Origin: Acidimicrobiaceae bacterium
Lineage (GTDB): Bacteria > Actinomycetota > Acidimicrobiia > Acidimicrobiales > RAAP-2
Assembly (NCBI GenBank): GCA_003133075.1
Contig: PKZN01000017.1
Span: forward strand, 1-11,672
Direction: 5' to 3'
DNA: 11,672 nucleotides
Position 1 is the first letter of the stretch. Each line of letters starts with the position of its first letter. Positions 1-7,017 of this stretch are shown piece by piece. A program made the position numbers and the translations under genes. Under the pieces are notes generated by a model. That model did no database searches. It saw only the letters and a program-made list of their open reading frames with translations, and was not told the origin of the DNA.

Positions 1-267
1 GCGAGCGCGCCCGCCGAGAGCGCATCGAACGGCGCACTGCGCGGAACGATCACCCCCGCCGAAGGGCTCGCCGTCGTCCCCCTCGCCGGACCAGCCACCT
101 GGACCCTCAGCGCCAGCGCGAGCGTGGGTTCGACGCTCGAGTGCGGCGGCGCCGCGGTGGCGGTGACCAGTCCGTTCGTGGTCGGCGCGGGCGACGACTG
201 TCAACTGACCCTCGCCCCGAACAGTCTCTCGAGCACGCTGACGTGGGAACTAACCCCGAGCACGTGA
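1..267 (+). CDS. C-terminal end of an unrecognised, probably exported protein (5' end outside window)
   Basis: An open frame runs from the first base to a TGA at 265-267, giving the last 88 residues of a protein whose start lies upstream. The fragment is rich in Ala, Ser, Thr and Gly, with alternating hydrophobic and polar residues typical of beta strands. It has two cysteines about 19 residues apart (fragment residues 48 and 67) that could form a disulfide. There is no membrane segment in the visible part. This composition suggests an extracytoplasmic domain, but I do not recognise the family. Its stop overlaps the GTG start of the next gene in a GTGA tetranucleotide, so the two are probably one operon and translationally coupled. 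In other Actinomycetota, membrane BTAD proteins often lie near Tad/Flp pilus genes, so a pilus-related surface protein is possible, but that is a guess. The frame is supported by the clean hand-over to the next gene and by its plausible composition. Confidence 0.6.
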   Translation, partial: ASAPAESASNGALRGTITPAEGLAVVPLAGPATWTLSASASVGSTLECGGAAVAVTSPFVVGAGDDCQLTLAPNSLSSTLTWELTPST

Positions 268-1946
268 AGCGAACCGCGACCTCCCACGTGCACGGGTTCG
301 CCCTCGTGGCGTATTTCGCCCTCTTGCCCTACGTCGTAGTCACCAAGTGGCAATCGAGCGGCGTCGAGAACGACGGCACACTGGTACGGGCGCTGCTCAT
401 TCTCTTGAGCGTCTTTTGGATTGGCTTCCTCGCTCAGGTGACGCTCAACGTGTTGCGTCTGCGTCGCGGGGCCCACGCCAAGGGTGGCGGCAGCGCCTGG
501 CTCGCCGGACTAGTCGTCGCCCTCATCACCCTCGTGCTGCCCGCGTCGCATCCGGGGGTTCATCAGGCGCCCACGGCGAGCGTCGCGCAACGCGACGTTC
601 GTGCCCGCGCGCCGGTCACGCCGTCGCCCCTCCCCCCGCTGAGCGGTCTCACGAGCGTTCCACTGGCCCTCATGGCCAAACGGCGCGGGGACCTCTTGCG
701 CCACGACTCGAGTGACTTCGACGTCGAGGAGTCAATTTCTCTCCTGCGCTCGCGCGACCCCGACCTCATCGCCACCGTCGCGCGCCTCGCGGGTGATGCA
801 CGAGAGGGTGTGCTCGAGGTTCGTGATGGTGTCGCGCGAACACCCGCCAGCGGCCCGCTCCCCGCGATCGTCGCCTGCGCGCTGGGTGTCAGTGACGCCG
901 GTACTCTCGTGAGTTTCGCGCGGGAAGGTGGTCGTCTTCCCGTGCTCTCCACGTGGCGTCCCGACGACGTCGAAGAGCGAGTCGTGGCGCTGCACGAGGG
1001 TCGAGTGCATTTCGTGCGCGACGAGGTCGCCCTGATCCGCGCACTCGCCACAAGATCCCTGCGCCAGAGCGTCGTGGTGTACCTCGGGGCGGCGGCGGAG
1101 TTGGACGGTGAACTCGCGGCCTGCGCGGTGACCCTCGCTGCAGTCGGCGACGCCACCGCGCGCATCGAGTACGACGGACCACCAGCGATGGAACCGGTCG
1201 GTGCCCCGAGCGACGTGTTCGTTGAGTTACTGCGCGCCGATCCCCACGTGAACGGCCTCGTCGAACCCTTCACCCCGACCTTGCGTCGGCGTTGTGTCGA
1301 GATGACGGCGTACCTCGCTCTGCACCGTCGAGAGCCGGTGACCGGCGAGCGTCTGCGAACGCGCGTACTCACGCACGCCGACGTGGACGCCTCGACGCGC
1401 ACCCTCGCCAACACCGCGAGCGCCGTGCGCAGAAGTCTCGGCGTCGACGCCCGAGGTCCGCGACTGCACCCGGTGACGTCCTCGGGCCTCTACGAGACTC
1501 ACGGGCTCTCGAGCGATGTCGAACGCTTCTCCTCGCTCGTGTCCCAGGCTCGACAACTCCCGGCCGACGGCGGTGCCGACCTCGCCCATCAGGCGTTGTT
1601 GTTGGTCAAGGGTGAGCCGCTCGCCAGCGCGTTGCGGGGATTTGAGTGGTTTCTTGCGGAGGGTCACGGCGCGCGTCTGGCGCGCGACGGTGAGTGGGCG
1701 GCCTTAGCCCTCCACCACGCATCGTTACAGCGGGCCAACTACGAACTCGCCTTTTGGGCCCTCCAGCAGGGTCTGCTCATTGATCCCTACAGTGACGCGC
1801 TCGCCGAGGCGTTGCAGCGAGTGCCGCGCTTACGCGAGTTTGGCGGCGATGGCGCCCGCGGACCGCAGGACGAGTCCGTCAGCCCCCGCGGCGCTGTAGC
1901 GATGAGCTGGTCGTTCACGCGCTTCTCGCAACAGGTCACGAAGTAA
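264..1946 (+). CDS. membrane-anchored BTAD/winged-helix (SARP-like) protein
   Basis: A 560-residue protein. I chose GTG 264 rather than the longest frame (GTG 141) because 264 forms a GTGA overlap with the upstream stop, the N-terminus then reads as a basic start followed by a hydrophobic helix, and the 41 extra residues are Arg/Gly-rich and overlap the upstream gene. Three hydrophobic segments lie at about residues 11-28, 40-64 and 77-97, followed by a Pro/Ala-rich stretch to about 130. Residues 130-320 form a soluble region I cannot assign. Residues 337-412 look like an OmpR/SARP-type winged helix (helical, many Arg, ending in a small beta hairpin). Residues 415-520 look like the helical BTAD domain that follows it in SARP regulators, including the repeat-like stretch around YELAFWALQQGLLIDPYSDA. 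No LysM domain is evident. Related BTAD proteins with membrane segments occur in Actinomycetota, and their role is poorly defined. The last 39 codons are antisense to the end of ddl, and residues 522-560 look low in structure. The domain call is by pattern only. Confidence 0.68.
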   Translation: MKRTATSHVHGFALVAYFALLPYVVVTKWQSSGVENDGTLVRALLILLSVFWIGFLAQVTLNVLRLRRGAHAKGGGSAWLAGLVVALITLVLPASHPGVHQAPTASVAQRDVRARAPVTPSPLPPLSGLTSVPLALMAKRRGDLLRHDSSDFDVEESISLLRSRDPDLIATVARLAGDAREGVLEVRDGVARTPASGPLPAIVACALGVSDAGTLVSFAREGGRLPVLSTWRPDDVEERVVALHEGRVHFVRDEVALIRALATRSLRQSVVVYLGAAAELDGELAACAVTLAAVGDATARIEYDGPPAMEPVGAPSDVFVELLRADPHVNGLVEPFTPTLRRRCVEMTAYLALHRREPVTGERLRTRVLTHADVDASTRTLANTASAVRRSLGVDARGPRLHPVTSSGLYETHGLSSDVERFSSLVSQARQLPADGGADLAHQALLLVKGEPLASALRGFEWFLAEGHGARLARDGEWAALALHHASLQRANYELAFWALQQGLLIDPYSDALAEALQRVPRLREFGGDGARGPQDESVSPRGAVAMSWSFTRFSQQVTK

Positions 1947-2936
1947 CTCAGAGAACGCCAGGGGTGGATCAACGAAGAGGTACTTGGCCAACGACCCGGG
2001 AATCGTGTTGATCTCATTCACGTAGAGTTCGCGCTCATTAGCGAGGAAGTCCACACGCGCCACCCCCCGCACGGAGCACAACTCAGTGAGCACCCGAGCG
2101 CACTCGATCAGCTGCGCTGCTTGATCGTGGGCGATGACGGCGGGGAGTTCGCGCGGCGCACTGACCATCCCCTCACCCCCGACGTACTTGTCGCGGTAGT
2201 TGAGAATCTCCGCGTTGGCCGTTCGGCGAAGTGGTCGTTCGATGGCGGAGAGTTCGAGCGCCGGGAACGAGCGCACGGCGATCTGAAGGTCGTGCAGGTC
2301 CTCGCGGTAGGGCTCTATGACGCAGCCGAGGGCCAAGTGACCGTTCGCCGCCAATCGGCCGCGGGCCGTCGCAAGGTCAGCGACCACTTCGATGCCGATA
2401 GACGATCCCCCGAAGCGAGGCTTCAAGATATAGGGTCCCGCAAAGGGCAGTGACTGCGTCTCTGGCGCGAGCAGCGCCCGCGGCAGCGTGGTGAGACCCG
2501 CTTGGGCAACCACCGCACCGAAGGCCCACTTGTCCATGCCGAGCGCCGCGCCGGCCACACTCGGACCGCTGTAGGCGAGGCCCGCGAGATCGAGCGCGCC
2601 CTGGAGAGTGCCGTCCTCGCCCGGACCACCGTGGGTGGCGAGCACGAGGGCGTCAACGTCGAGCCGTCGCTCGCGTCCGAGTCGGCCACCCCCGCCGTAG
2701 AACCCCCCGTCTTCTCCGAGGCGCAGGGTCACCTCGCTCGAACCCTTGGGCACGCCGTCGAGGAAGGCCTCGGCTTCGACGTCGTTCGCCACGAGGAAGT
2801 ACGAACCCGTCTTGGTCCAGTAGATGCCGCACACGTCGCTCTCGGTGCGACTGAGTTCGCGAAGCGCCTGGAGGCCCGTGAGGATCGAGATGTCGTGTTC
2901 GGGGGTGGGACCCCCGAAGAGCACGCCGCTACTCAC
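1830..2936 (-). CDS. ddl: D-alanine--D-alanine ligase (divergent)
   Basis: An ATP-grasp enzyme that joins two D-alanines for the peptidoglycan precursor in the cytoplasm, 368 residues, close to the usual length. Visible motifs from the N-terminus are VLFGG-PTPEHDIS (5-17), HGGPGEDG (102-109), a YSG-S loop (122-126), MDK (134-136), the ATP-binding LKPRFGGSSIG (171-181), NYRDKY (246-251) and the metal-binding RVDF...NEINTIPG (294-314). The KY pair at 250-251 matches the Lys-Tyr of the omega loop in D-Ala-D-Ala ligases, which argues against a VanA-type D-lactate ligase. Two places differ from textbook Ddl: DLHDLQIAV (213-221) where GRE-type sequence is usual, and SLAKYLF after the PG motif where a GFT..S.YP-type sequence is usual. 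A GTG at 2954 is possible, but 2936 has a better-placed ribosome binding site and leaves the protein starting just before VLFGG. It lies 30 bp downstream of the MurF-like gene. Its 3' end overlaps the convergent BTAD gene by 117 bp; the final 30 or so residues extend past the usual Ddl end. Confidence 0.93.
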   Translation of the reverse strand: MSSGVLFGGPTPEHDISILTGLQALRELSRTESDVCGIYWTKTGSYFLVANDVEAEAFLDGVPKGSSEVTLRLGEDGGFYGGGGRLGRERRLDVDALVLATHGGPGEDGTLQGALDLAGLAYSGPSVAGAALGMDKWAFGAVVAQAGLTTLPRALLAPETQSLPFAGPYILKPRFGGSSIGIEVVADLATARGRLAANGHLALGCVIEPYREDLHDLQIAVRSFPALELSAIERPLRRTANAEILNYRDKYVGGEGMVSAPRELPAVIAHDQAAQLIECARVLTELCSVRGVARVDFLANERELYVNEINTIPGSLAKYLFVDPPLAFSELLRDLLREARERPAHRYSAAGADGLVLRSAGAIAAKLA

Positions 2937-2942
2937 CGAACA

Positions 2943-2948
2943 CCCCTC
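2943..2948 (-). promoter_or_regulatory. ribosome binding site that decides the ddl start
   Basis: On the minus strand GAGGGG lies here, six bases before the GTG at 2936. It falls inside the longer alternative frame that begins at GTG 2954, so it supports the shorter protein. The purine run is well spaced and is the clearest Shine-Dalgarno-like site among the genes of this strand, most of which rely on overlap with the preceding gene. Confidence 0.55.
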
Positions 2949-2966
2949 GACCACGCCATGACGACC

Positions 2967-4535
2967 TCAAGGGTAGTGGTCGGGCAGATCGTTGAGGAAC
3001 AACACGCCGTCCCCGGGTCCCAGATTGGCTCGAGCCCACGCGACCGCCAGAGCACGGGTATCGAAGCGTCGCGGCGGACGCTCGAAACCCGCCGCCAGTG
3101 CGAGCGCGTTGGTGCGCCCGATCGCCACGAGTTCTCCCGGTAGTGCCGCGACCCGTTGGCCGAGGCGCAGGTTCTCACCGTACTGTTCTGGTCCGAGCTC
3201 GACCAGTCCCGGCGTCACGACCACGCGCCGGCCCGAGAGCTCGAGGTCGGCGAGCACTTTAATGGCGGCACGAGCGCTGGCGGGGTTCGCGTTATAGGTG
3301 TCGTCGATGACCGCAACACCCGCGGCGGAGCTCTCGACGTTGAGTCGATGCGCGACACCGGCCACGTTCTGCGTGCGTGCGAGTAGTTCCTCGTTAGCGA
3401 TGCCTACAGCCATGGCGGCGGCGAGGGCGCAGGCCAAGTTGGTGGGTTGCACGCCGATGACTTCATCGACGGTGCCGAGCGTGACGCCCTCGACGACGAT
3501 CCTCCATCGCCGGGCCTCGACGGCGACGCGCACGTCAACGTCCTCGCGCTGGGACCCCGCGGTGATGACGCGTTTACCCTCGTCGCGAAGGGACGCGGGC
3601 CAGTTCGCGAGCAGTGGGTCGTCCACGTTGAGCACGACGACGCTCGCGCGCTCGGTGATCTCTCGCTTGGCCGCCTCGACCACGCGAAGGCTCTTCATTC
3701 GCTCGAGGTGGACCGGACCAATCGCGGTCACCACGGCGATCTCGGGGACGAACCACGAGGTGAGCGCACGGATCTCGCCGGGCCCGTAGGTGCCCATCTC
3801 GGCGACGAAGACCCGCGTACCCTCCGCGAGGCTCTCGTTGACGGCGCGCGAGAGTCCGGCGCGGTTGTTGTAACTACGCGGTGAGGACACGACGCCGTAG
3901 TCCGCACCGAGGATTGCCGCGAGGTGGTGCTTCGTCGAGGTCTTGCCGTAGGACCCCGTGATGGCGACCACGCGCGGGTTGACCTGCGCGAGTCGTTTCG
4001 TGGCCTTTTCAACGAACACCATCGCGCGGCGTTCCTCGAGTGGTGCGACCACGCGCACCGCGAGATCGAGGACGGGGGGCACCGCGATCACCATGATCAC
4101 CGCGCCGAGGTACGGGATCGACGTCAGAGCACCCAGGGCCGCGACGAGGAGGGAGAACCCCGCCGCCACGACCGCGACGGTGCGCAGCCGCTTCGTCCAT
4201 TCGAGGCGTCCCGTCCGTCCGCGCAGCGAGAGCCCCACGGGACAGAAGAGTCCGTAGAGCACGGCGGCGAGCACGAGGAAGTCGTAGACGCGCAGTACGC
4301 CGGTGACGAGCATCGCTAACACCAAGGCGTGACTGAGCGTCACCGGTCGGCGCGGACGTGTGCGCGGTGGCGTCTTGGCCCCGCCGATCTGTGGCGAGGT
4401 CCAGCGCGCGAGAAAGCGCCACATTGAAGTCGGGTCGTAGTGCTCGCGTTGCAGGACTCGGAGCCAGCGCGCCATTTGGGCCGCGTAGGCGACGGCCAGG
4501 AGTACCGAGAGCACCGTAGCGAGCGCGACGTGCAC
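2967..4535 (-). CDS. membrane-anchored MurF-like Mur ligase
   Basis: A 522-residue ATP-dependent amide ligase, most like MurF, which adds D-Ala-D-Ala to UDP-MurNAc-tripeptide. The first 165 residues are a membrane region with hydrophobic segments at about 3-22, 67-83, 85-102, 119-138 and 142-163, separated by an Arg-rich loop at 57-63. The Mur ligase core follows: the P-loop GSYGKTSTK (194-202), the substrate-side SYNNRAGLS (221-229), AEMGTYGPGEI (245-255), a His-Leu-Glu motif (276-278), AAKREI (288-293) whose Lys is at the position carbamylated in Mur ligases, and the MurF hallmark DDTYNANP (411-418) with the C-terminal ELG motif (446-448). The ordinary MurF N-terminal domain that grips the UDP-sugar is not visible; the membrane region takes its place. 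GTG 4535 follows the hydrolase stop codon with no gap, so the two are coupled, and ddl comes next, which fits a D-Ala-D-Ala branch operon. Ligase activity is well supported; the exact acceptor is inferred. It could act on a different, perhaps lipid-linked, substrate. Confidence 0.88.
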   Translation of the reverse strand: MHVALATVLSVLLAVAYAAQMARWLRVLQREHYDPTSMWRFLARWTSPQIGGAKTPPRTRPRRPVTLSHALVLAMLVTGVLRVYDFLVLAAVLYGLFCPVGLSLRGRTGRLEWTKRLRTVAVVAAGFSLLVAALGALTSIPYLGAVIMVIAVPPVLDLAVRVVAPLEERRAMVFVEKATKRLAQVNPRVVAITGSYGKTSTKHHLAAILGADYGVVSSPRSYNNRAGLSRAVNESLAEGTRVFVAEMGTYGPGEIRALTSWFVPEIAVVTAIGPVHLERMKSLRVVEAAKREITERASVVVLNVDDPLLANWPASLRDEGKRVITAGSQREDVDVRVAVEARRWRIVVEGVTLGTVDEVIGVQPTNLACALAAAMAVGIANEELLARTQNVAGVAHRLNVESSAAGVAVIDDTYNANPASARAAIKVLADLELSGRRVVVTPGLVELGPEQYGENLRLGQRVAALPGELVAIGRTNALALAAGFERPPRRFDTRALAVAWARANLGPGDGVLFLNDLPDHYP

Positions 4536-5291
4536 TTAGGCCAATGCTCTCTCGACCGCGAGCGCCAACTCCTCGGGCGCCTCGGTCGGCACCAGATGGC
4601 CGACGCCCTCGAGGAAGCGCAGCGAGTGCTCACTCGAGATCATCTCGGCGGCGCGGCGCGCAACCTGCGGCGGCACCTCTCGGTCCTCGCCACCCCAGAC
4701 CAACGCCACCGGTGCGTGCAGCGAGGTGAGTTCGGCTTCGTAGGATTCGTTCACGCTGGCGACGAGCACGGCGCGCATGACGCCCTCGGCGTTGCGGTAG
4801 TCGCTCGATCCGTACTTTTGGCGGGCGCGCTCGAGTCGCCGCTCACTGAGGACCCCGTGACCATTGAGCCACCGGGTGGCGCGATAGGCGAGCGGCGAGC
4901 GCGAGGTACCCGCCGTGCGAAGCAGCGGTGAGCCCACCAGGACGAGCGAGCGCACTAACTGGGGGTGCGTGGCCGCAACAACCGTGGCGACCGTGCCCCC
5001 GAAGGAGTGTCCCACGAGGACCAACGGGTCGACGGCGAGCTCCTCGAGGGCCGGCACTATTAATTCGGCGTAGTGGCGTGCCCCCCCGGGCTCCCTGGGC
5101 ACCGGCGTCGCACCGAATCCGGGAAGGTCGAGCGCGACTGACGCGACGCCTCCCGCGGCCACGGTTGCTGCGGCCGCAGCGAAGTCGCCGCCACGTCGTC
5201 CCCAGCCGTGCAGCCAGACCACCCGGACGGGACCTTCGCCGTAGGACTCTCCAAAGAGACGAGCGTTGGCGTAACTTCGAAGCACGCTCAT
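4536..5291 (-). CDS. alpha/beta hydrolase, substrate unknown
   Basis: A 251-residue alpha/beta-hydrolase-fold enzyme without signal peptide or membrane helix, so cytoplasmic. The fold signatures are the oxyanion loop LHGWGRRG (28-35), the DLPGFG loop (55-60) and the nucleophile elbow GHSFGG (94-99) with Ser96. The acid is probably Asp203 in GGEDREVPP, and the base His232 in GVGHLVPTEAPE. A cap region covers about 122-185. The family includes esterases, peroxidases, MhpC-like C-C hydrolases and lipases, and nothing visible narrows the substrate. It is the first gene of the run leading into the MurF-like ligase and ddl, and its TAA abuts the next GTG, so a cell-envelope role is possible but only by association. 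I chose ATG 5291 because it begins directly at the conserved strand; GTG 5312 would add seven residues and cannot be ruled out. Confidence 0.87.
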   Translation of the reverse strand: MSVLRSYANARLFGESYGEGPVRVVWLHGWGRRGGDFAAAAATVAAGGVASVALDLPGFGATPVPREPGGARHYAELIVPALEELAVDPLVLVGHSFGGTVATVVAATHPQLVRSLVLVGSPLLRTAGTSRSPLAYRATRWLNGHGVLSERRLERARQKYGSSDYRNAEGVMRAVLVASVNESYEAELTSLHAPVALVWGGEDREVPPQVARRAAEMISSEHSLRFLEGVGHLVPTEAPEELALAVERALA

Positions 5292-5357
5292 CAGGTTAGT
5301 GAGGCCCTCCACTCGCCTAAAGACACGTCACCATCGGCCGGTAGCGTGCAAGACATC
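5292..5357. promoter_or_regulatory. divergent promoter region between the hydrolase and helicase genes
   Basis: These 66 bp separate two genes transcribed away from each other, so both promoters should lie here or extend into the gene starts. On the plus strand AAGACA (5320-5325) and TAGCGT (5342-5347) are 16 bp apart and weakly resemble a sigma-70 -35/-10 pair. If they are used, transcription would begin very near the helicase ATG and the mRNA would have almost no leader. I see no convincing -10 for the minus strand and no inverted repeat that would suggest an operator. The location is firm; the boxes are weak. Confidence 0.4.
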
Positions 5358-6977
5358 ATGAGCGATGCGACGACCTTCTCCGAGCGACTCCTGGTCGGCC
5401 TCACCCCCGAACAGCGCGACGCGGTGATGTCGCCGGCGCGACGCCACCTCGTGCGAGCGACCGCCGGATCGGGCAAGACCCACGTTTTGACCCTTCGAAT
5501 CCAGCGCCGCGTCGCCGACGGGGAGGTCGCCGCAGATCAGGTGTTGGCGATGACCTTTACGCGCAAGGCGGGGGACGAACTGCGTCGCCGACTCTTTCGC
5601 GCGGGTGTACGAGACGTGCGTGCGGGCACCTTCCACCGCGCCGCACTCAACCTGGTGACCCAGTATCGCGAGGACCACCACCTACGTCCGCTCACGTTGG
5701 AGCCGAATCGCCGAAAACTCGTGAGCACGCTCGCGACGCAGTTGCGCCAAAGTGGCGAACTGCGCATCGAGGATTGGCAGTTGCCCCGACTAGAGCTCGA
5801 GATCGGCTGGGCGCTCAGTCAGGGATACAACGGCACGTTGTACGCGAAGAACGCGCGTCGACTTCGACGTGACGCACCGCTGGCGCCGGCCGTCCTCGCC
5901 GACGTGCTCGATCGCTACATCGGACTTTGCAAGAGTCGCGGCGTCATGGATTTCGATCTGCTGCTCAGTGAGGCCATCACCATTTTGCGCGAGGAGCCCG
6001 ACGTGTTGGCGTCGTTTCGCTACCGCAATCGCTCGCTCTACGTGGACGAGACCCAGGACATGAATCCGCTGCAGTTCATGTTGCTGCGACAGATGGCGGG
6101 GGACGACCCGGACTTGTTCTGCGTGGGTGACCCCAACCAGTCCATCTACGGCTTCAACGGTGCGAACCCGACGTTGATCAACGAACTCCTGGCGACCTGG
6201 CCCGACACGGTGGTCTTGGACCTCACGCGCAACCATCGCTCGACCGCGAACATCATCGCGGTGGCGAACACACTGCTCGAAGAAGGAGCTCGCGGCATCA
6301 TGCCCGCCCAGGACGAGGGCGACGTGCCACTGGTGCGCAGTTATAACACTGATGAAGAAGAAGCCCAGCACGTGGCGACGTGGCTCGCAGCGAAGCATCA
6401 ACCCGGTAGCCCGTGGAAGTCCATGGCAGTGCTCGCGCGAACCAACGCGCAACTCGAGGTGGTCGCGAGCTACCTAGACACCGCCGGCGTCCCCAACGAA
6501 CGTCGTGGGCCCGATCACTCCCCCGCCTCGGACCTGACGACGCCGGAACGAGGTTCGCGACACCTCGACGAACTCGAGCGCGACGCGGTCGCCCTCTCGA
6601 CGATTCACCGAGCGAAGGGACTCGAGTTCCAACACGTCGCGGCGATTGGGTGGGCCGAGGGACAGTTACCGAACTACAACGCCACGACCCCCGAGCAACT
6701 CGCCGAAGAGCAGCGCCTCGCCTACGTTGCGTTGAGCCGGGCCGAACGTTCGCTCTTGATCACCTGGAGCCGAGGACGCAACGACCCGCGCTACCCCGAC
6801 CGAACTCCGTCTCGATTCCTCGGTCCCATCGAGCTGGTCGTCAACGACATCGAAGCGCGCGACGCACCCCTTCGAGGCGAAGCGCGTCGCGAACGATTGG
6901 CGGCGATCCGAGCATCACTCGAAGAGAGCGTGGAGGCACTCGACGCCGAACAGGTCGCGCGAGTGCCGAGGATATAG
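5358..6977 (+). CDS. compact UvrD2-like SF1A DNA helicase
   Basis: A 539-residue ATP-dependent 3'-5' DNA helicase of the UvrD/PcrA group. All core motifs are present in order: Q-motif GLTPEQRDAV (14-23), Walker A ATAGSGKTH (34-42), Ia MTFTRKAGDEL (65-75), Ib AGTFHRAAL (89-97), Walker B YVDETQD (228-234), III GDPNQSIYGFNGA (257-269), IV LTRNHRST (289-296), V STIHRAKGLEF (414-424) and VI QRLAYVALSRAERSL (452-466). GDPNQ and the HRAKGLEF form resemble mycobacterial UvrD2 more than PcrA, where DDDQ and HSAKGLEF are usual. It is well below the roughly 700 residues of PcrA, UvrD1 and UvrD2. Only about 50 residues separate the RTN motif (361-363) from motif V, so the 2B subdomain is nearly gone. No HRDC or four-Cys tail follows motif VI, only a charged helical end. 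I took ATG 5358, close to the Q-motif; upstream in-frame starts (5346, 5208) would add residues that overlap the divergent gene. Likely role: DNA repair or replication-fork processing. Confidence 0.88.
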   Translation: MSDATTFSERLLVGLTPEQRDAVMSPARRHLVRATAGSGKTHVLTLRIQRRVADGEVAADQVLAMTFTRKAGDELRRRLFRAGVRDVRAGTFHRAALNLVTQYREDHHLRPLTLEPNRRKLVSTLATQLRQSGELRIEDWQLPRLELEIGWALSQGYNGTLYAKNARRLRRDAPLAPAVLADVLDRYIGLCKSRGVMDFDLLLSEAITILREEPDVLASFRYRNRSLYVDETQDMNPLQFMLLRQMAGDDPDLFCVGDPNQSIYGFNGANPTLINELLATWPDTVVLDLTRNHRSTANIIAVANTLLEEGARGIMPAQDEGDVPLVRSYNTDEEEAQHVATWLAAKHQPGSPWKSMAVLARTNAQLEVVASYLDTAGVPNERRGPDHSPASDLTTPERGSRHLDELERDAVALSTIHRAKGLEFQHVAAIGWAEGQLPNYNATTPEQLAEEQRLAYVALSRAERSLLITWSRGRNDPRYPDRTPSRFLGPIELVVNDIEARDAPLRGEARRERLAAIRASLEESVEALDAEQVARVPRI

Positions 6978-7017
6978 TGCAGCGCGTGCTGTCGGATCGA
7001 GAACTGAGACCACCATC
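6973..7017 (+). promoter_or_regulatory. possible promoter and leader of the TPP enzyme gene
   Basis: TATAGT at 6973-6978 differs from the -10 consensus by one base and overlaps the helicase stop codon. A start about 7 bases downstream would leave a leader of roughly 30 nt before GTG 7018. There is no recognisable -35 box at the expected distance, and AT-rich hexamers can occur by chance at an ATA-TAG codon pair. The 40-bp gap equally allows read-through from the helicase gene. No strong Shine-Dalgarno precedes the GTG; a weak GAGA lies about 10 bases before it. Confidence 0.25.

Noticed and set aside
141..263. Longer N-terminus for the BTAD gene beginning at GTG 141.
   Set aside because: It overlaps the upstream coding frame by more than 120 bp and encodes Arg/Gly-rich sequence with no conserved look. 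GTG 264 gives a coupled GTGA junction.
563..1414. A 283-codon open frame on the minus strand inside the BTAD gene.
   Set aside because: It is rich in Arg, Ser and Thr with no domain pattern, as expected for a shadow frame in GC-rich DNA. The plus-strand frame has coherent membrane and helical regions.
2502..3143. A 213-codon plus-strand frame across ddl and the end of the MurF-like gene.
   Set aside because: It spans the antisense of two genes with clear motifs and has no recognisable features of its own.
5790..6452. A 220-codon minus-strand frame within the helicase gene.
   Set aside because: His/Arg/Val-rich shadow of the helicase; the plus-strand frame carries all SF1 motifs.
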